This document shows, piece after piece, positions 37,401 through 45,996 of a stretch of 64,000 bases of DNA; the first letter of the stretch is position 1; every line of letters begins with the position of its first letter. Origin of the DNA: an uncultured Campylobacter sp. (lineage in GTDB: Bacteria; Campylobacterota; Campylobacteria; Campylobacterales; Campylobacteraceae). The notes beneath the pieces were generated by a model that was not told the DNA's origin, searched no databases, and worked only from the letters and a program-made list of their open reading frames with translations. Where the stretch lies: assembly GCF_905372745.1 (NCBI RefSeq), contig NZ_CAJPQR010000004.1, positions 1 through 64,000 on the forward strand, in the 5' to 3' direction. A program made the position numbers and the translations under genes.

Positions 37401-38453
37401 GTGGGTATCTACCTCTCCGGCCATCCGCTAGACGAGTACCGCGAGCAAATTTCAAAGATAAAATACACGCTAAGCGATAAATTTGACGAGCTACCTGAAA
37501 ACGGCGAGATGCTGCTCGTGGGCAAGATAGAGGATCTAACGACTAGGATCAGCAAGAAAAACGGCAAAAAAATGGGCACTATAGAGATGCTCGATTTTCA
37601 CGGTACGGTCGAGATTGCGGTCTTTGACAGAGGCCTTGGAGCGGTCGAGGCGATGAGTGCCGATGAGCGCGATTTGCCGCATGCGTTTAAGGTTCGCTAC
37701 TCTAAAGACGGGCAGTTCATGCGGATAAATTTGGATAAAATTTTGACTCTTGACGAGGCTATGGGCATGGATTTTTCGCATCCGCTCGAAAAATACAAAG
37801 AGCAAATCGAGCAGATCAAACACACGCCTAGCAAGGACTTCGGCAAGATAGATAAAACGAGCGAGATCCTAGTCGTCGGCAAGATCGCCGAGATCGCTAA
37901 AATCCCTAGCAAAAAAACCGGCAAAGAGTTTATGATGCTAAGCATTATGGACCTTTTTGGCACGTTTAAGGTCGCGGCGTTTGACTCCGAAAAGGGGCTC
38001 ATCGAGAACCTAAGCGAGGAGCAAAAAGACGCTCCGCTAGCATTTAAGGTGCGCTACAGCCGCGACGATCAGGGCGCTCGCATAAACCTCATCGACGTCG
38101 TAAGCCTAGAGGACGCGCGCGATATGAATTTCCAAAGCAGAAGCTTTAAACAGCGCAAGGAAAGTAGCGGCGGCAGCTACCAAAACGGCTCGGCGGCTAG
38201 CGAAAGCAGAGGTAAAAGAGAGCTCGAGGATCTGGTGTTAGAACTAAATTTGGATGAAACGGGCAAGGATCTCATCACGCAAATTTACCGCGCCGCCATC
38301 GGCGAACACCGCGCCGCAGCAGATAAAAATAACAAACGACTGATCATCCGCATCAAAGACGCGCAAGAAGGCCGCGCGCTGGTTTATACGACGGAGTTTA
38401 TCGTGGGAGAGGGGTTTGAGGAAAGAGCGCTGGGTTTAAAACAAGCCGTTTAA
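34473..38453 (+). CDS. dnaE: DNA polymerase III alpha subunit with duplicated OB region
   Basis: 1326 residues, about 125 longer than C. jejuni DnaE. PHP domain starts with HLHLHTEYSLLDGA (about 9-22). The catalytic Asp residues lie in PDIDVDF (D428, D430, D432). Finger and beta-clamp regions follow. The OB-fold region is present twice in tandem: about 982-1101 begins SGHPLDEYREQI and about 1102-1220 begins SHPLEKYKEQI. Each ends with AFKVRYS followed by INLDKI or INLIDV and a DEAMGMDF or EDARDMNF close. Then a Ser/Gly linker and C-terminal tau-binding part. It is the replicative polymerase. The extra OB copy accounts for the length. Confidence 0.95.
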   Translation: MSDFTDFTHLHLHTEYSLLDGANRIKELAKTLKKQGVKAAAITDHGNMFGAIDFYKTMKNEGIKPLIGIEAYIHNGEELGDKSTKQRFHLCLIAKNEIGYKNLMYLSSMSYIEGFYYYPRINKKILKEHSEGIICSSACLQGEVNWNLNQSERNLRFGAGGYEAAREAALWYKEVFGDDFYLEIMRHGIGDQRRIDDEILRLAKELNIKVIATNDTHYTFKQRAGAHEVFMCIAMNKLLDDPNRLRHSVHEFYVKTPAQMSELFADIPEAVANTQEIVGKCDLTIKLGDATPPNFKFTLEYAAERNLSLPEPDKRYSIPNDSVLFEYECRQGLEERLKFIPAERHEEYKTRLQREIDIINKMNFPGYMMIVWDFINEAKKRGVPVGPGRGSAAGSLVAYSLKITDLDPLPYNLLFERFLNPERVSMPDIDVDFCQNRRGEIIDYVIEKYGKFNVAQVITFGKLLAKGVIRDVARVCDMPYAEADAMAKLIPDELGITLEQAFEKEPKIGELIASNSNANRIWKFALDLEGLNRNAGMHAAGVVISNEELWNKTPLFRQPNAEEDHFVTQYSLKYLEDVDLIKFDFLGLKTLTVIDNAVKLVKKRFGKEIVWEQVNKNDPKTYETISSGQTLGLFQIESEGMQKVGADMRPDCFEDIIAMISLYRPGPMDLIPDFIKRKHGLEPITYIFPELQPILEPTYGVIVYQEQVMQIVQTIGGFSLGGADLVRRAMGKKIKEEMDRLKGKFIEGAEAQGLDGKKADELFELILHFASYGFNKSHAAAYTYVTFQTAYMKTYYPAEFMAALITSEEANADKISRYIDECKRLDIAILPPSVNKSAKEFSVVSEGGKDAIIYGLGAIKGVGGAAIENILEEQAKGEFKDIDDFVSRVDNFKVNKKVFESLIKSGSFDSFGLTRKMMLNNLDNIVEACKNAATIKKNAAESLFGDDESMATVKTSLVRDDSELELKTKLKFELESVGIYLSGHPLDEYREQISKIKYTLSDKFDELPENGEMLLVGKIEDLTTRISKKNGKKMGTIEMLDFHGTVEIAVFDRGLGAVEAMSADERDLPHAFKVRYSKDGQFMRINLDKILTLDEAMGMDFSHPLEKYKEQIEQIKHTPSKDFGKIDKTSEILVVGKIAEIAKIPSKKTGKEFMMLSIMDLFGTFKVAAFDSEKGLIENLSEEQKDAPLAFKVRYSRDDQGARINLIDVVSLEDARDMNFQSRSFKQRKESSGGSYQNGSAASESRGKRELEDLVLELNLDETGKDLITQIYRAAIGEHRAAADKNNKRLIIRIKDAQEGRALVYTTEFIVGEGFEERALGLKQAV

Positions 38454-38472
38454 ATTTGACGGCTTGTCTTTT
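38442..38472 (+). terminator. Rho-independent terminator overlapping the dnaE stop
   Basis: CAAGCCGT at 38442-38449 pairs with ACGGCTTG at 38459-38466, followed by TCTTTT. The left arm encodes the last dnaE codons. Confidence 0.85.
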
Positions 38473-38715
38473 GAGTGCTTTTCCGAGATTTCGCAAAATT
38501 TTCGCTCCGCAGGCTACATGCCTAGCGTACGCTCAATTTTGCTTCAAAACTCGAAAAATCATCTCAAAATACCGTGCCTTAACTATTTGTATTTAAATTT
38601 GAAGTCAAATTTTTAAATTTTAGTTGCCAAAACCCGCATCTTTAAAACGTTAAATTTGCAGTTTTGGAGGCTTTTAAATTAGTCGTTTTGGATAAAATTT
38701 TAAAAAGGAGCGGCA

Positions 38716-40299
38716 ATGAAAGAGAAAATTTTAGTTGCAACCTTTACGGCTGCTTTGGGTTTAAAAGGAGCGCTTGCGAGCGATTTTGACGAGCGGGCTT
38801 GCGCGGCACTAAAGGGTGCAAAAATTTACGATACAAAGATTAGCGAAGCGATCTGGAATCAAAGCGGCGAAATCGGCGCCGATAGGATGTCTGCGCTAAC
38901 CGGCGGAGCCAAAAAGACGCTAAAAGCCGCGCCTCACTGCATAATTCACGGCGAGATAGCCTCGCGCACGGGCTCGGACGGCAAGCATTACGGCATAAAA
39001 TTTGAGCTGCGCTTGCCAGGCGACTGGAACGGCAAGCTGCTATTTCAGGGCGGAGGCGGTCTGGACGGCTTCGTCGCGCCTGCTCTTGGCGCCGTATCTA
39101 TCCGCACTAGCACCGCAACGCCCGCGCTTATGAGGGGCTATGCGGTAGTTACGACCGATTCAGGACATCCTACGCCTACGCCCGAGTTTGGACTTGAGCA
39201 ACAGGCGCGGTTAGATTATGCATATCAGGCCATCGGCAAGGTCGCGAGCGTCTCAAAGCAGCTGATTTTTGCAGCGTATAAAAAGGCGCCCGCGCACAGC
39301 TACTTTATGGGCTGCTCAAACGGCGGGCGCTCGGCTTTGATGGCGGCGCAGAGGTATCCGCTGGAATTTGACGGCGTAATCGCGGCAAATCCGGGTTTTA
39401 GGCTTTCGCGCGCGGCGATCGCGGAGCAGTGGGACAACCGGCAGCTTATGAAGATCGCGCCTAAAAACGCCGCAGGGGATAAAATTTTCGCAAACGCCCT
39501 TACGCAGGAGGATTTGGATAAGCTAAGTAGGGCGGCTTTAGATAAATGCGATGCGCTAGACGGCCTAAAAGACGGAATCATTGGCGCTTGGGAACGTTGC
39601 GAGTTTGATCCCAGCGGACTTGATCTAGCTAAAGAAAAAATTTCTGCGATAAAAGCGATATTTGAGGGCGCAAAAAACAGCAAGGGCGAGCAAATTTACA
39701 GCGGCTGGTTTTACGATGCCGGAGTAAATCAGCCCGGCTGGCGCATGTGGAAGCTTGGCGACTCGCAAACGGCAGAGCCAAATGCTAGAAATATCATACT
39801 CTCAAAGGGCTCGATGAATTATTATTTCTTGACGCCGCCGCAACCGGAGTTTGATCTGATGAAATTTGATTTCGATAAGGACGTAGAGCGAACGTTCGAA
39901 ACCGCGGCGATAAACGATGCGATTTCGACCAAGCTTGATAGCTTCCGCGCTAATGGCGGTAAACTTATCATCGTAACGGGCGTTTCCGATCCCGTATTTT
40001 CGGCGATGGATCAGCGCGATTGGTTTAAAAAGCTAGTAGAAACCAACGCGAATGCGGACGAATTTGCGCGATTTTTTGCCTTGCCTGGGATGAATCACTG
40101 CGGCGGCGGTAACGGCATCGATGACGTCGATCCGCTAAGCGCGCTTGAAGCGTGGCGCGAGCAGGGAACGGCTCCATCTAGCCTGCTAGGCAAAAGCACG
40201 AGTCGCGCGGGCAAGCAGATCCCGATTTGCGCGTATCCTAAAGTGGCTACCTACGTAGGCGGCGACGAAAATAGCGCGAGTAGCTTTGAGTGTAGATAA
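38716..40299 (+). CDS. Tannase/feruloyl esterase family exported hydrolase
   Basis: 527 residues with a signal peptide (about 1-21, ending ALAS). It carries the CS-D-HC arrangement of this family: C200-S201 in GCSNGGRSAL (nucleophile), D425 in GVSDPVFS, and H461-C462 in MNHCGGGNG, with the two Cys expected to form a disulfide. An oxyanion-region glycine run is seen in LLFQGGGGLDGF. Members cleave gallate or hydroxycinnamate esters; the substrate here is unknown, and such an enzyme is surprising in an asaccharolytic oral bacterium. Single gene with strong AAAAAGGAG. Confidence 0.88.
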   Translation: MKEKILVATFTAALGLKGALASDFDERACAALKGAKIYDTKISEAIWNQSGEIGADRMSALTGGAKKTLKAAPHCIIHGEIASRTGSDGKHYGIKFELRLPGDWNGKLLFQGGGGLDGFVAPALGAVSIRTSTATPALMRGYAVVTTDSGHPTPTPEFGLEQQARLDYAYQAIGKVASVSKQLIFAAYKKAPAHSYFMGCSNGGRSALMAAQRYPLEFDGVIAANPGFRLSRAAIAEQWDNRQLMKIAPKNAAGDKIFANALTQEDLDKLSRAALDKCDALDGLKDGIIGAWERCEFDPSGLDLAKEKISAIKAIFEGAKNSKGEQIYSGWFYDAGVNQPGWRMWKLGDSQTAEPNARNIILSKGSMNYYFLTPPQPEFDLMKFDFDKDVERTFETAAINDAISTKLDSFRANGGKLIIVTGVSDPVFSAMDQRDWFKKLVETNANADEFARFFALPGMNHCGGGNGIDDVDPLSALEAWREQGTAPSSLLGKSTSRAGKQIPICAYPKVATYVGGDENSASSFECR

Positions 40300-40439
40300 T
40301 TTTGCTGCCTAGGATACCCGTTTATCTGCGGCGCACGAGATACAAGCGCCGCACAAATGCGGTAGATTTTCGCGAGTTAAACTTACAAGGTTAAATTTAC
40401 ATCCGAACGTAAATTTGGCCGAAAATCATAAAGGAAAAA

Positions 40440-41249
40440 ATGAAAAAATTAATCGTTTTAGCATTCGCATTTTTTGCCATAGCTGCGGTAGCTAGCCAAC
40501 AAGAAAAAAAAGAAGCCGATCCCGAAAAGGAGGCGTTTTTAAGCGCGCGCTACGAAACGCTTAAAAAATCGTGCGCCCAAAAGGACGCTAGAGCCTGCAA
40601 ACGCGTGGTCTTTTTTTATAAAAAAGACGAGCTCAAATATAACGAGCATGAAGCTCAAACGGCGATGCAGACTTTGCTTGACGCGTGCAAAGAGGGTAAA
40701 TTTGACGCATGCATGGAGGCAGGCAAAATACATATAGAAAATAAAAATTACGACGCGGCAAAAGAGCTTTTGCTGCCTGCATGCCTAAGCGGTCATTATG
40801 ACTCCTGCGCCGTTTACGGTAGATATTTGGAAAAACACTCGCCCGCTAAAAATAAAAAACACGCACAAAAGCTATATGAAATCGCCTGCGACAAAAACTC
40901 GGCGCTAGGGTGCGAAAATTTGGGGCTTTTGCTTCGAGCCGAACCCTACTTGCATGACGAACCGCAGGATTTGCCAGGATATTTCTATCTAAAAAAAGCC
41001 TGTGAAATAGATGCTAGAAGATGCCTTTCTCTGGGTATTTCGTCTTTGTCGTACGATCCTGAGGATGCCATAAAAGCGCTCACTAGAAACTGCTTTGAGT
41101 CGGATATGTTAGCCGGTTGTATTATGCTTACAGAGCATCATAAACGAGGTGCTTTATACGCCTTGGACGACGCTGAGGTAAAGCGAGTGTACGCGCGCCT
41201 TTGCGAGCGAGCGCCGTATAAGAAAGAATATTGCCAAGCGGCGCGGTAA
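40440..41249 (+). CDS. Cysteine-rich Sel1-like repeat protein, exported
   Basis: 269 residues with a signal peptide (MKKLIVLAFAFFAIAAVAS). The rest has paired cysteines at regular spacing within helical repeats (LKKSCAQKDARACKRV; LDACKEGKFDACMEAG; LPACLSGHYDSCAVYG; YEIACDKNSALGCENLG), the pattern of Helicobacter Hcp/Sel1-like proteins in which each helix pair carries a disulfide. Function unknown; probably periplasmic or secreted. Monocistronic. Confidence 0.8.
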   Translation: MKKLIVLAFAFFAIAAVASQQEKKEADPEKEAFLSARYETLKKSCAQKDARACKRVVFFYKKDELKYNEHEAQTAMQTLLDACKEGKFDACMEAGKIHIENKNYDAAKELLLPACLSGHYDSCAVYGRYLEKHSPAKNKKHAQKLYEIACDKNSALGCENLGLLLRAEPYLHDEPQDLPGYFYLKKACEIDARRCLSLGISSLSYDPEDAIKALTRNCFESDMLAGCIMLTEHHKRGALYALDDAEVKRVYARLCERAPYKKEYCQAAR

Positions 41250-41397
41250 ATTTAATCTCGCTTGTGTTTTGATTTAGGCAAAGGGCTTAGCGCGACTAAC
41301 TAGTTGGGGCAAATTTAAACGGGCGATTAAAATTAACCGCGCTAAATTTAGGCGAGGCTCTTAGCCTGGGATAAAATTTAAAGATTAAGGAGTAAAA

Positions 41398-42033
41398 ATG
41401 GGTAAAACGGCCTTGGTCGTAGGAGCTACGGGAGCGGTCGGACGCGAGATAGTGCGCGGGCTTTGCGAGGATGAAAACTACGACAAAATCATCGTTTGGG
41501 CACGCAGGGAGCTAAATTTTAGCCACGAAAAGCTAGAGACGCAGATCGTAAATTTTAGCGATGTAAAAAACATGCCGCCGCGCGAGATAGACGAGATATT
41601 TTGCGCGCTGGGCACGACGATGAAGCAAGCCGGCAGTCGCGGGCAGTTTTATAAAGTGGACGTGAACTACCCCGTAAATATCGCAAAATGGGGCATCGCA
41701 TCAGGCGCGCGCCGTTTCGCGCTCATCTCCGCCTACGGTGCGGACGAGCGGTCGAGATTTTTTTATCTGCGCGCAAAGGGCAAGGCGGAGAAAAAGATCG
41801 CCGCGCTGGGTTTTAAAAGTTTGCAAATCGCGCGGCTGCCCGCGATAAAAAGCGAGCGCGAGCAGGTGCGTATGGGAGAGCTCTTTATGGTTTGGCTGTT
41901 TGGGCTTTTGCCGAAATTTATCTTAAAGAACTACCGTCCGATGAGCGCGAAAGATATCGCGACCGCCGTCATCGCCGCCGCGCAGACGGAGGCAAAAGGC
42001 GTGCAAATTTATCATCCAAGAGAGTTTATTTAG
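41398..42033 (+). CDS. NAD(P)-binding short-chain-dehydrogenase-like protein
   Basis: 211 residues. The N-terminal Rossmann motif GATGAVG (residues 9-15) and the pattern EIFCALGTTMKQAGS, VDVNYPVNIAKW and RRFALISAYGADE are those of atypical SDRs related to HTATIP2. A shared C-terminal YHPREFI follows. Substrate unknown. AAGGAG ribosome site. Part of its 3' end is repeated at 43171-43251. Confidence 0.8.
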   Translation: MGKTALVVGATGAVGREIVRGLCEDENYDKIIVWARRELNFSHEKLETQIVNFSDVKNMPPREIDEIFCALGTTMKQAGSRGQFYKVDVNYPVNIAKWGIASGARRFALISAYGADERSRFFYLRAKGKAEKKIAALGFKSLQIARLPAIKSEREQVRMGELFMVWLFGLLPKFILKNYRPMSAKDIATAVIAAAQTEAKGVQIYHPREFI

Positions 42034-42352
42034 AATCAAAAGCGTAAAGGCGATTTTGGCTTTAAGCTTTTAAAAACGCCGAAAATGCGCCTGCTATTTT
42101 AAAATAAAAAATCGGCCGAATTTTGCAAGGTGCGCGGCCTTATTTAAATTCGGCTCTTGAGCGCGGTTTGGGTATTTGCTCGGTCGCGGCCAAAAGTCGG
42201 GTGTGTCAAAAAAGAGGCTTTTGTTTATGTTTGAGTATTTGTTTAGTCGCGCTCAAAAGCGCTGCTAGGACGGCTTTTTGCGCCGCAAGCCACCTAACAG
42301 GTAGCGCGAGCCTGCGCGCAGTTTTGCCTTGCTCGCGCAAAAATCAAAACGC
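42034..42352. other. Intergenic region between convergent genes
   Basis: About 320 bases. No gene, array or clear terminator. A hairpin-rich stretch around 42230-42340 carries repeated GCGC words. Confidence 0.35.
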
Positions 42353-43075
42353 CTATTTAAAGACTATGCCGGATTTGGTAAAATCCATTTGCTCCGGTTC
42401 TACGTTTAGTAATGATTTAAAAACCAGCCTGCCTATGGCTTTTAGTTCTGCCTCATGCGCCGGATTTGGATGCTGCTGTAACTCCTGCTGCATTGCCATC
42501 AGCAAAAACCCAAGCCCCATAGATATCTGATACGAGTTCATCATTTCCGTAGCTTTTCCCTCAAACAGCTCCGGCTTTTTGCGCAAAAACTCGGCGATCT
42601 GCAAAAATGCGGGCTTTACGGCTTCGTCCGGCATCGGATGATTAAAATACGCCGCATAAGCGCCTCCTAGCAGCGCCACGATGCCGGTCGCCACGTTTTC
42701 TTTGGGTATGCCGTATAGCTGCTCGACGCTGCCGTTTAGCTTATCTATGCCCTCTACTAGCAAGCGCCGCCCCTCATCTTGCTGCGCGGCGGGAAATAGC
42801 TGCGCTATCTGCTCTATGCCGTCCATATCCAAAAAATGATCTCCCGCTCGCACCAGCGCGCCCGTATAGAGTATATCGGTCTTAACGTCTTTGGCATAGG
42901 CGGAATCATCGGGTGGATTTAAATTTTTTCTTGCTTGATTCATAGCGCGGTTATATGCATCCTGCCTCAACCACTGCTCGTTAAAATCAATCGTAAAAAA
43001 CGCCTGCGCGCTACTAAAACACATCACCGCTCCAAGCGCCGCCGCGCCGACTCGAATCTTGCCTAAAATTTTCAT
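42353..43075 (-). CDS. Hypothetical exported protein
   Basis: 240 residues starting MKILGKIRVGAAALGAVM at 43075, chosen because GGAGGC precedes it. A signal peptide ends about residue 25 (SSAQA). The mature protein is helical, with DFNEQWLRQDAYNRAMNQAR near the start and no catalytic motif. I do not recognise the family. It lies between the SDR-like gene and a second copy of that gene's 3' end, pointing the opposite way. Confidence 0.6.
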   Translation of the reverse strand: MKILGKIRVGAAALGAVMCFSSAQAFFTIDFNEQWLRQDAYNRAMNQARKNLNPPDDSAYAKDVKTDILYTGALVRAGDHFLDMDGIEQIAQLFPAAQQDEGRRLLVEGIDKLNGSVEQLYGIPKENVATGIVALLGGAYAAYFNHPMPDEAVKPAFLQIAEFLRKKPELFEGKATEMMNSYQISMGLGFLLMAMQQELQQHPNPAHEAELKAIGRLVFKSLLNVEPEQMDFTKSGIVFK

Positions 43076-43170
43076 AAAACGCCTCCGAAAATAAAATTTC
43101 ATGCGGCAGCTCCGCATTGCCGGCATTATACCTAAAATAACGCGGCTGTGATATTTTTTATTCTGATTGC

Positions 43171-43251
43171 CTTTATGCCGCCGCGCAGACGGACGCTAAA
43201 GGAGTACAAATTTATCATCCAAGAGATTTTGTACAAACGCACGGCGAGTAG
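43171..43251 (+). pseudogene. Remnant 3' end of a second SDR-like gene
   Basis: Reads YAAAQTDAKGVQIYHPRDFV to a TAG at 43249. It matches the tail of the gene at 41398-42033 (AAAQTEAKGVQIYHPREFI) in the same orientation. Most base changes between the two are at third codon positions, so it looks like the end of a formerly working relative, not a fresh copy. Confidence 0.75.
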
Positions 43252-43329
43252 TCAAATTTCGCTCTTAGGCTCAAATTTGACCCCGCTAAACGCTTAAATT
43301 TTCTAGCCGCACCTTTGATAAAATCGGCG

Positions 43330-44001
43330 CTAAAATTTGATCCCTCGCACGACCTGCGCGCCAAGACCCGTTTGCATATGTCGCAAAAACATCGCGTGAT
43401 AAAAGTCCCCCTCGTGTCCCGGCGCGTCGTAGGTGGCGATGAGGCTTGCCGGCACTAGGACTCTGCGCCTGATATTTGCCTCGTTTGCGCTAAGTTTTAG
43501 GTGCGAGACTAGCTGATAGACGCATAGATCCGTGCAGTCGCCGAGCACCACAAAGGTGTCGATCTGCGGATTTTGCGCGATAAACGCGTTAAATTCGGCG
43601 CAGTAAGCCGCGCTCAGGGAGTTTTTGCGAAAGATTTTTATCTCGTCAAAAAACGGCAGATCGCGTAGCTGCGGTATCGTATTCGCGCCCTCGGTGCCTT
43701 TGATAGCGTGCGGCGGAAATGCGTCAAATTCCGCGCAGTTTGCCTCGTGGCTATCCTCGAGCAGCACGAGATTTCTCGCACCCGCCGCGTAAGCCGCGCT
43801 AAAAGTCTGCGCTATACCGTCCGCGATCGCGCCCACTCGAGGGCTAGCTAGCGGTCCCATGCTGCAAAATCCCTCTATCATATCCACGCTGATAAATGCG
43901 GTGTTTGCCGCGTCGCCCGCTAAAAGTTCGCTAAATTTAATCTCCTTTAGCTCCTCAAACCACTTCGCCAAATCCTCTAAGATTTTCGCGTCAAATTTCA
44001 T
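43330..44001 (-). CDS. Nicotinamidase/isochorismatase-family hydrolase
   Basis: 223 residues. The catalytic triad is visible: D40 in ISVDMIEGF, K127 in FRKNSL and C160 in GDCTDLCV. The cis-peptide region precedes C160. Such enzymes cleave nicotinamide to nicotinate or similar amides; a nicotinamidase role in NAD salvage is plausible but not shown. AAGGAGA ribosome site. Monocistronic, downstream of flgS on the same strand. Confidence 0.85.
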   Translation of the reverse strand: MKFDAKILEDLAKWFEELKEIKFSELLAGDAANTAFISVDMIEGFCSMGPLASPRVGAIADGIAQTFSAAYAAGARNLVLLEDSHEANCAEFDAFPPHAIKGTEGANTIPQLRDLPFFDEIKIFRKNSLSAAYCAEFNAFIAQNPQIDTFVVLGDCTDLCVYQLVSHLKLSANEANIRRRVLVPASLIATYDAPGHEGDFYHAMFLRHMQTGLGAQVVRGIKF

Positions 44002-44099
44002 TTTCTCTCCTTGTTTTGATTGTTTTTACGTTCGTTGATCGGCTGGCCGAAGCCAAACCTTCCGCCGCCCTAAATTTCGCGTTCAAATTTAAACTCCGC

Positions 44100-45098
44100 C
44101 TAGCCGCGCGTCTTTGCGGGCAAATTTACGCAAAAGCTCTTTGGCTCAAGCTCGATCTCGATACTGCCGCCATGCGCCTGGACGATCTGTAGGCACAGGT
44201 GCAGCCCAAGGCCGTTGCCCTTTAGTTTGCTCGTTTTAAAGGGCTCAAAGACCATGGCTTGGTTTTTGATCGGCACGCCGCTATCGGTCACGGCAAATTT
44301 ATGCTCGCCCTCGCGCTGCTCGTAGTCCACGCGCACCCAGCCCTCGTCGTCCTCGTTTTCCTCGACCGCATCGATCGCGTTAAATAGCATATTCTGAAAC
44401 ACCATCGCCAGCAGATCGCGGTCGCCCACGTAGAGTAGGTCGGGGAAATTTAGGCTAAATTTGATCTCCTTGCCGTATGTGTAGCACTCTATCGCCGCTT
44501 CGCACTCGCCCTTTAGCTCGGCGAGGTTAAATTCGCGCGCGTTTATCGTGAGGCCTTTTGTGAAAAGCAAAGTAGCCTTGATTATGCGCTCGACTCGCCA
44601 GATCGCCTTTTGCATCTGCTCGACGACTGGGCGAGTGCGCTCGTCCGCCTTTTTTATCAGCGTGGAGGCTAGCAGCGAGATCGAGCCCACTGGGTTGCGT
44701 ATCTCGTGCGCGAGGTGGGCTGCGACCTGACCCATCGAGGCTAGGCGCTCGGTGCGCTTTTCGGTCGTTATATCGGTTGCGGAGATGATTTTTTTGCCCT
44801 CTTTTTGGGCGATTTTGATGAGGTAGATTTGCCCCGCGGCGCTTATCTCGCCTCCCTCTTGCGGGATAAATTTTAAAATTTGCCCGAGTTTTAGGGCTTC
44901 TGAGTTTTGTAAAAATATCTCGCCCGCCTCGTCCAAAACCCAGATCGCGTTTGGCAAAATTTCCACGATATCTTTGATGAAGCCTTGCAAACTCGCATAG
45001 GACGCGGTTAGGTTTTTATACTCGCGCTCTATCAGATAGGTTTGCTCGATCAGGCTTTTTAGTCCGTCCTGGACGCTGGTTTTATCGATCTGAGTCAT
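44100..45098 (-). CDS. flgS: Flagellar sensor histidine kinase FlgS
   Basis: 332 residues, cytosolic, no membrane span. A PAS-like N-terminal part (EILPNAIWVLDEAGEIFLQN) is followed by the H-box LAHEIRNPVGS with phospho-acceptor H131, then N-box LLFNAIDAVEEN and G-box GNGLGLHLCLQIVQAHGG. In C. jejuni FlgS phosphorylates FlgR to switch on sigma54 flagellar genes. It overlaps the DUF234 gene by 4 bases, so they are coupled. The neighbour across the promoter is the class V aminotransferase, as in C. jejuni. Confidence 0.9.
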   Translation of the reverse strand: MTQIDKTSVQDGLKSLIEQTYLIEREYKNLTASYASLQGFIKDIVEILPNAIWVLDEAGEIFLQNSEALKLGQILKFIPQEGGEISAAGQIYLIKIAQKEGKKIISATDITTEKRTERLASMGQVAAHLAHEIRNPVGSISLLASTLIKKADERTRPVVEQMQKAIWRVERIIKATLLFTKGLTINAREFNLAELKGECEAAIECYTYGKEIKFSLNFPDLLYVGDRDLLAMVFQNMLFNAIDAVEENEDDEGWVRVDYEQREGEHKFAVTDSGVPIKNQAMVFEPFKTSKLKGNGLGLHLCLQIVQAHGGSIEIELEPKSFCVNLPAKTRG

Positions 45099-45910
45099 AA
45101 AAGCTCCTCGAAATTTTCTAAATCAAAAAGTAAAATTCGCTCGTTTTTTAGGCGGCCGACTTCGTTGCTAAAGCCGCTTTTGGAAAATAGCGCGACGGCG
45201 TCGGGCACGAAGCCTAGTCGCTCGCATTTTTTAAGGAGTAAATTTACCACGTTTTTGCAAATTTTATGCTCTTTAAATTTAGCTTCTCCGACGACGATGC
45301 GCCCCTGGGTGCTTAAAAATATATCTATCTCGATATTTTTCGCCCATAGGCTCCGCACCCGTGCGGGCTGGGCACCTAGTCTAAATGCCAAAAGCTCTCG
45401 GCAAAGCAGCTCAAAGCCAAAGCCCGCGTACGAGTCGAACTCTCGTCTGATAATCTCCATCAGTGCGGCCTTTTCGCCGTTTTTTAAAAGGGCCAAATTT
45501 GACTCGATGAAATAAAACCAAAATCTAGTAAAATTGTCGTTAAAGACCACTTTATCCTGCGCCTTGTCGCGCTCGGGCAGCTTTTTAGATTTTTGATATT
45601 TGCTTTTTACGCGCGGTTTTTCCAGCGTCTTTTCGATACTGACTATGCCCGAGTTTATCGCGGCGGCGTAAATTTTTAGGATGAGAGGGCGGGGCAAAAA
45701 TTTATTTAGGGCGTATTTTTTGCGGTCGTTTTTAGCAAGCTTGCAAAGGGCGAATTTAAGCTCGCTCTCAAAAGGGGCGTCAAAGCTAAATTTGAGCGAC
45801 AAATCTTCAAATTTATCTAAAATTTCCTTTTCGATCGCCTCGAAAATATCGTAATAATTCGCTTCAAATTTTAGCGCGTCAAAGACTAAATGAAAGTAAA
45901 TAAGCTGCAA
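45095..45910 (-). CDS. DUF234-type protein with nuclease-like C-terminus, upstream of flgS
   Basis: 271 residues from a TTG. The C-terminal half has NFTRFWFYFIESNLA and, further on, AKNIEIDIF and GRIVVGEAKFKEH, the E...D...ExK pattern of PD-(D/E)xK-like folds seen in DUF234 (usually a tail on archaeal-type ATPases; the ATPase is missing here). The TTG has no ribosome site. The same frame stays open upstream to an ATA at 45958, which lies five bases after a perfect AAGGAG (45964-45969), so translation may start there with a rare codon, adding 16 residues. Confidence 0.65.
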   Translation of the reverse strand: MQLIYFHLVFDALKFEANYYDIFEAIEKEILDKFEDLSLKFSFDAPFESELKFALCKLAKNDRKKYALNKFLPRPLILKIYAAAINSGIVSIEKTLEKPRVKSKYQKSKKLPERDKAQDKVVFNDNFTRFWFYFIESNLALLKNGEKAALMEIIRREFDSYAGFGFELLCRELLAFRLGAQPARVRSLWAKNIEIDIFLSTQGRIVVGEAKFKEHKICKNVVNLLLKKCERLGFVPDAVALFSKSGFSNEVGRLKNERILLFDLENFEELL

Positions 45911-45996
45911 GATATCAAGGTGCTTAAAGCGCGCGTAGCTTGATTTTAAGGCGTATATTTTCGCTCCTTTTTAGCCCATTTTAGCACAACTTTGGT

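Noticed and set aside
42123..42530. Open frame of 135 codons on the + strand
   Set aside because: Runs antisense into the exported-protein gene at 42353 and has no ribosome site or protein-like pattern.
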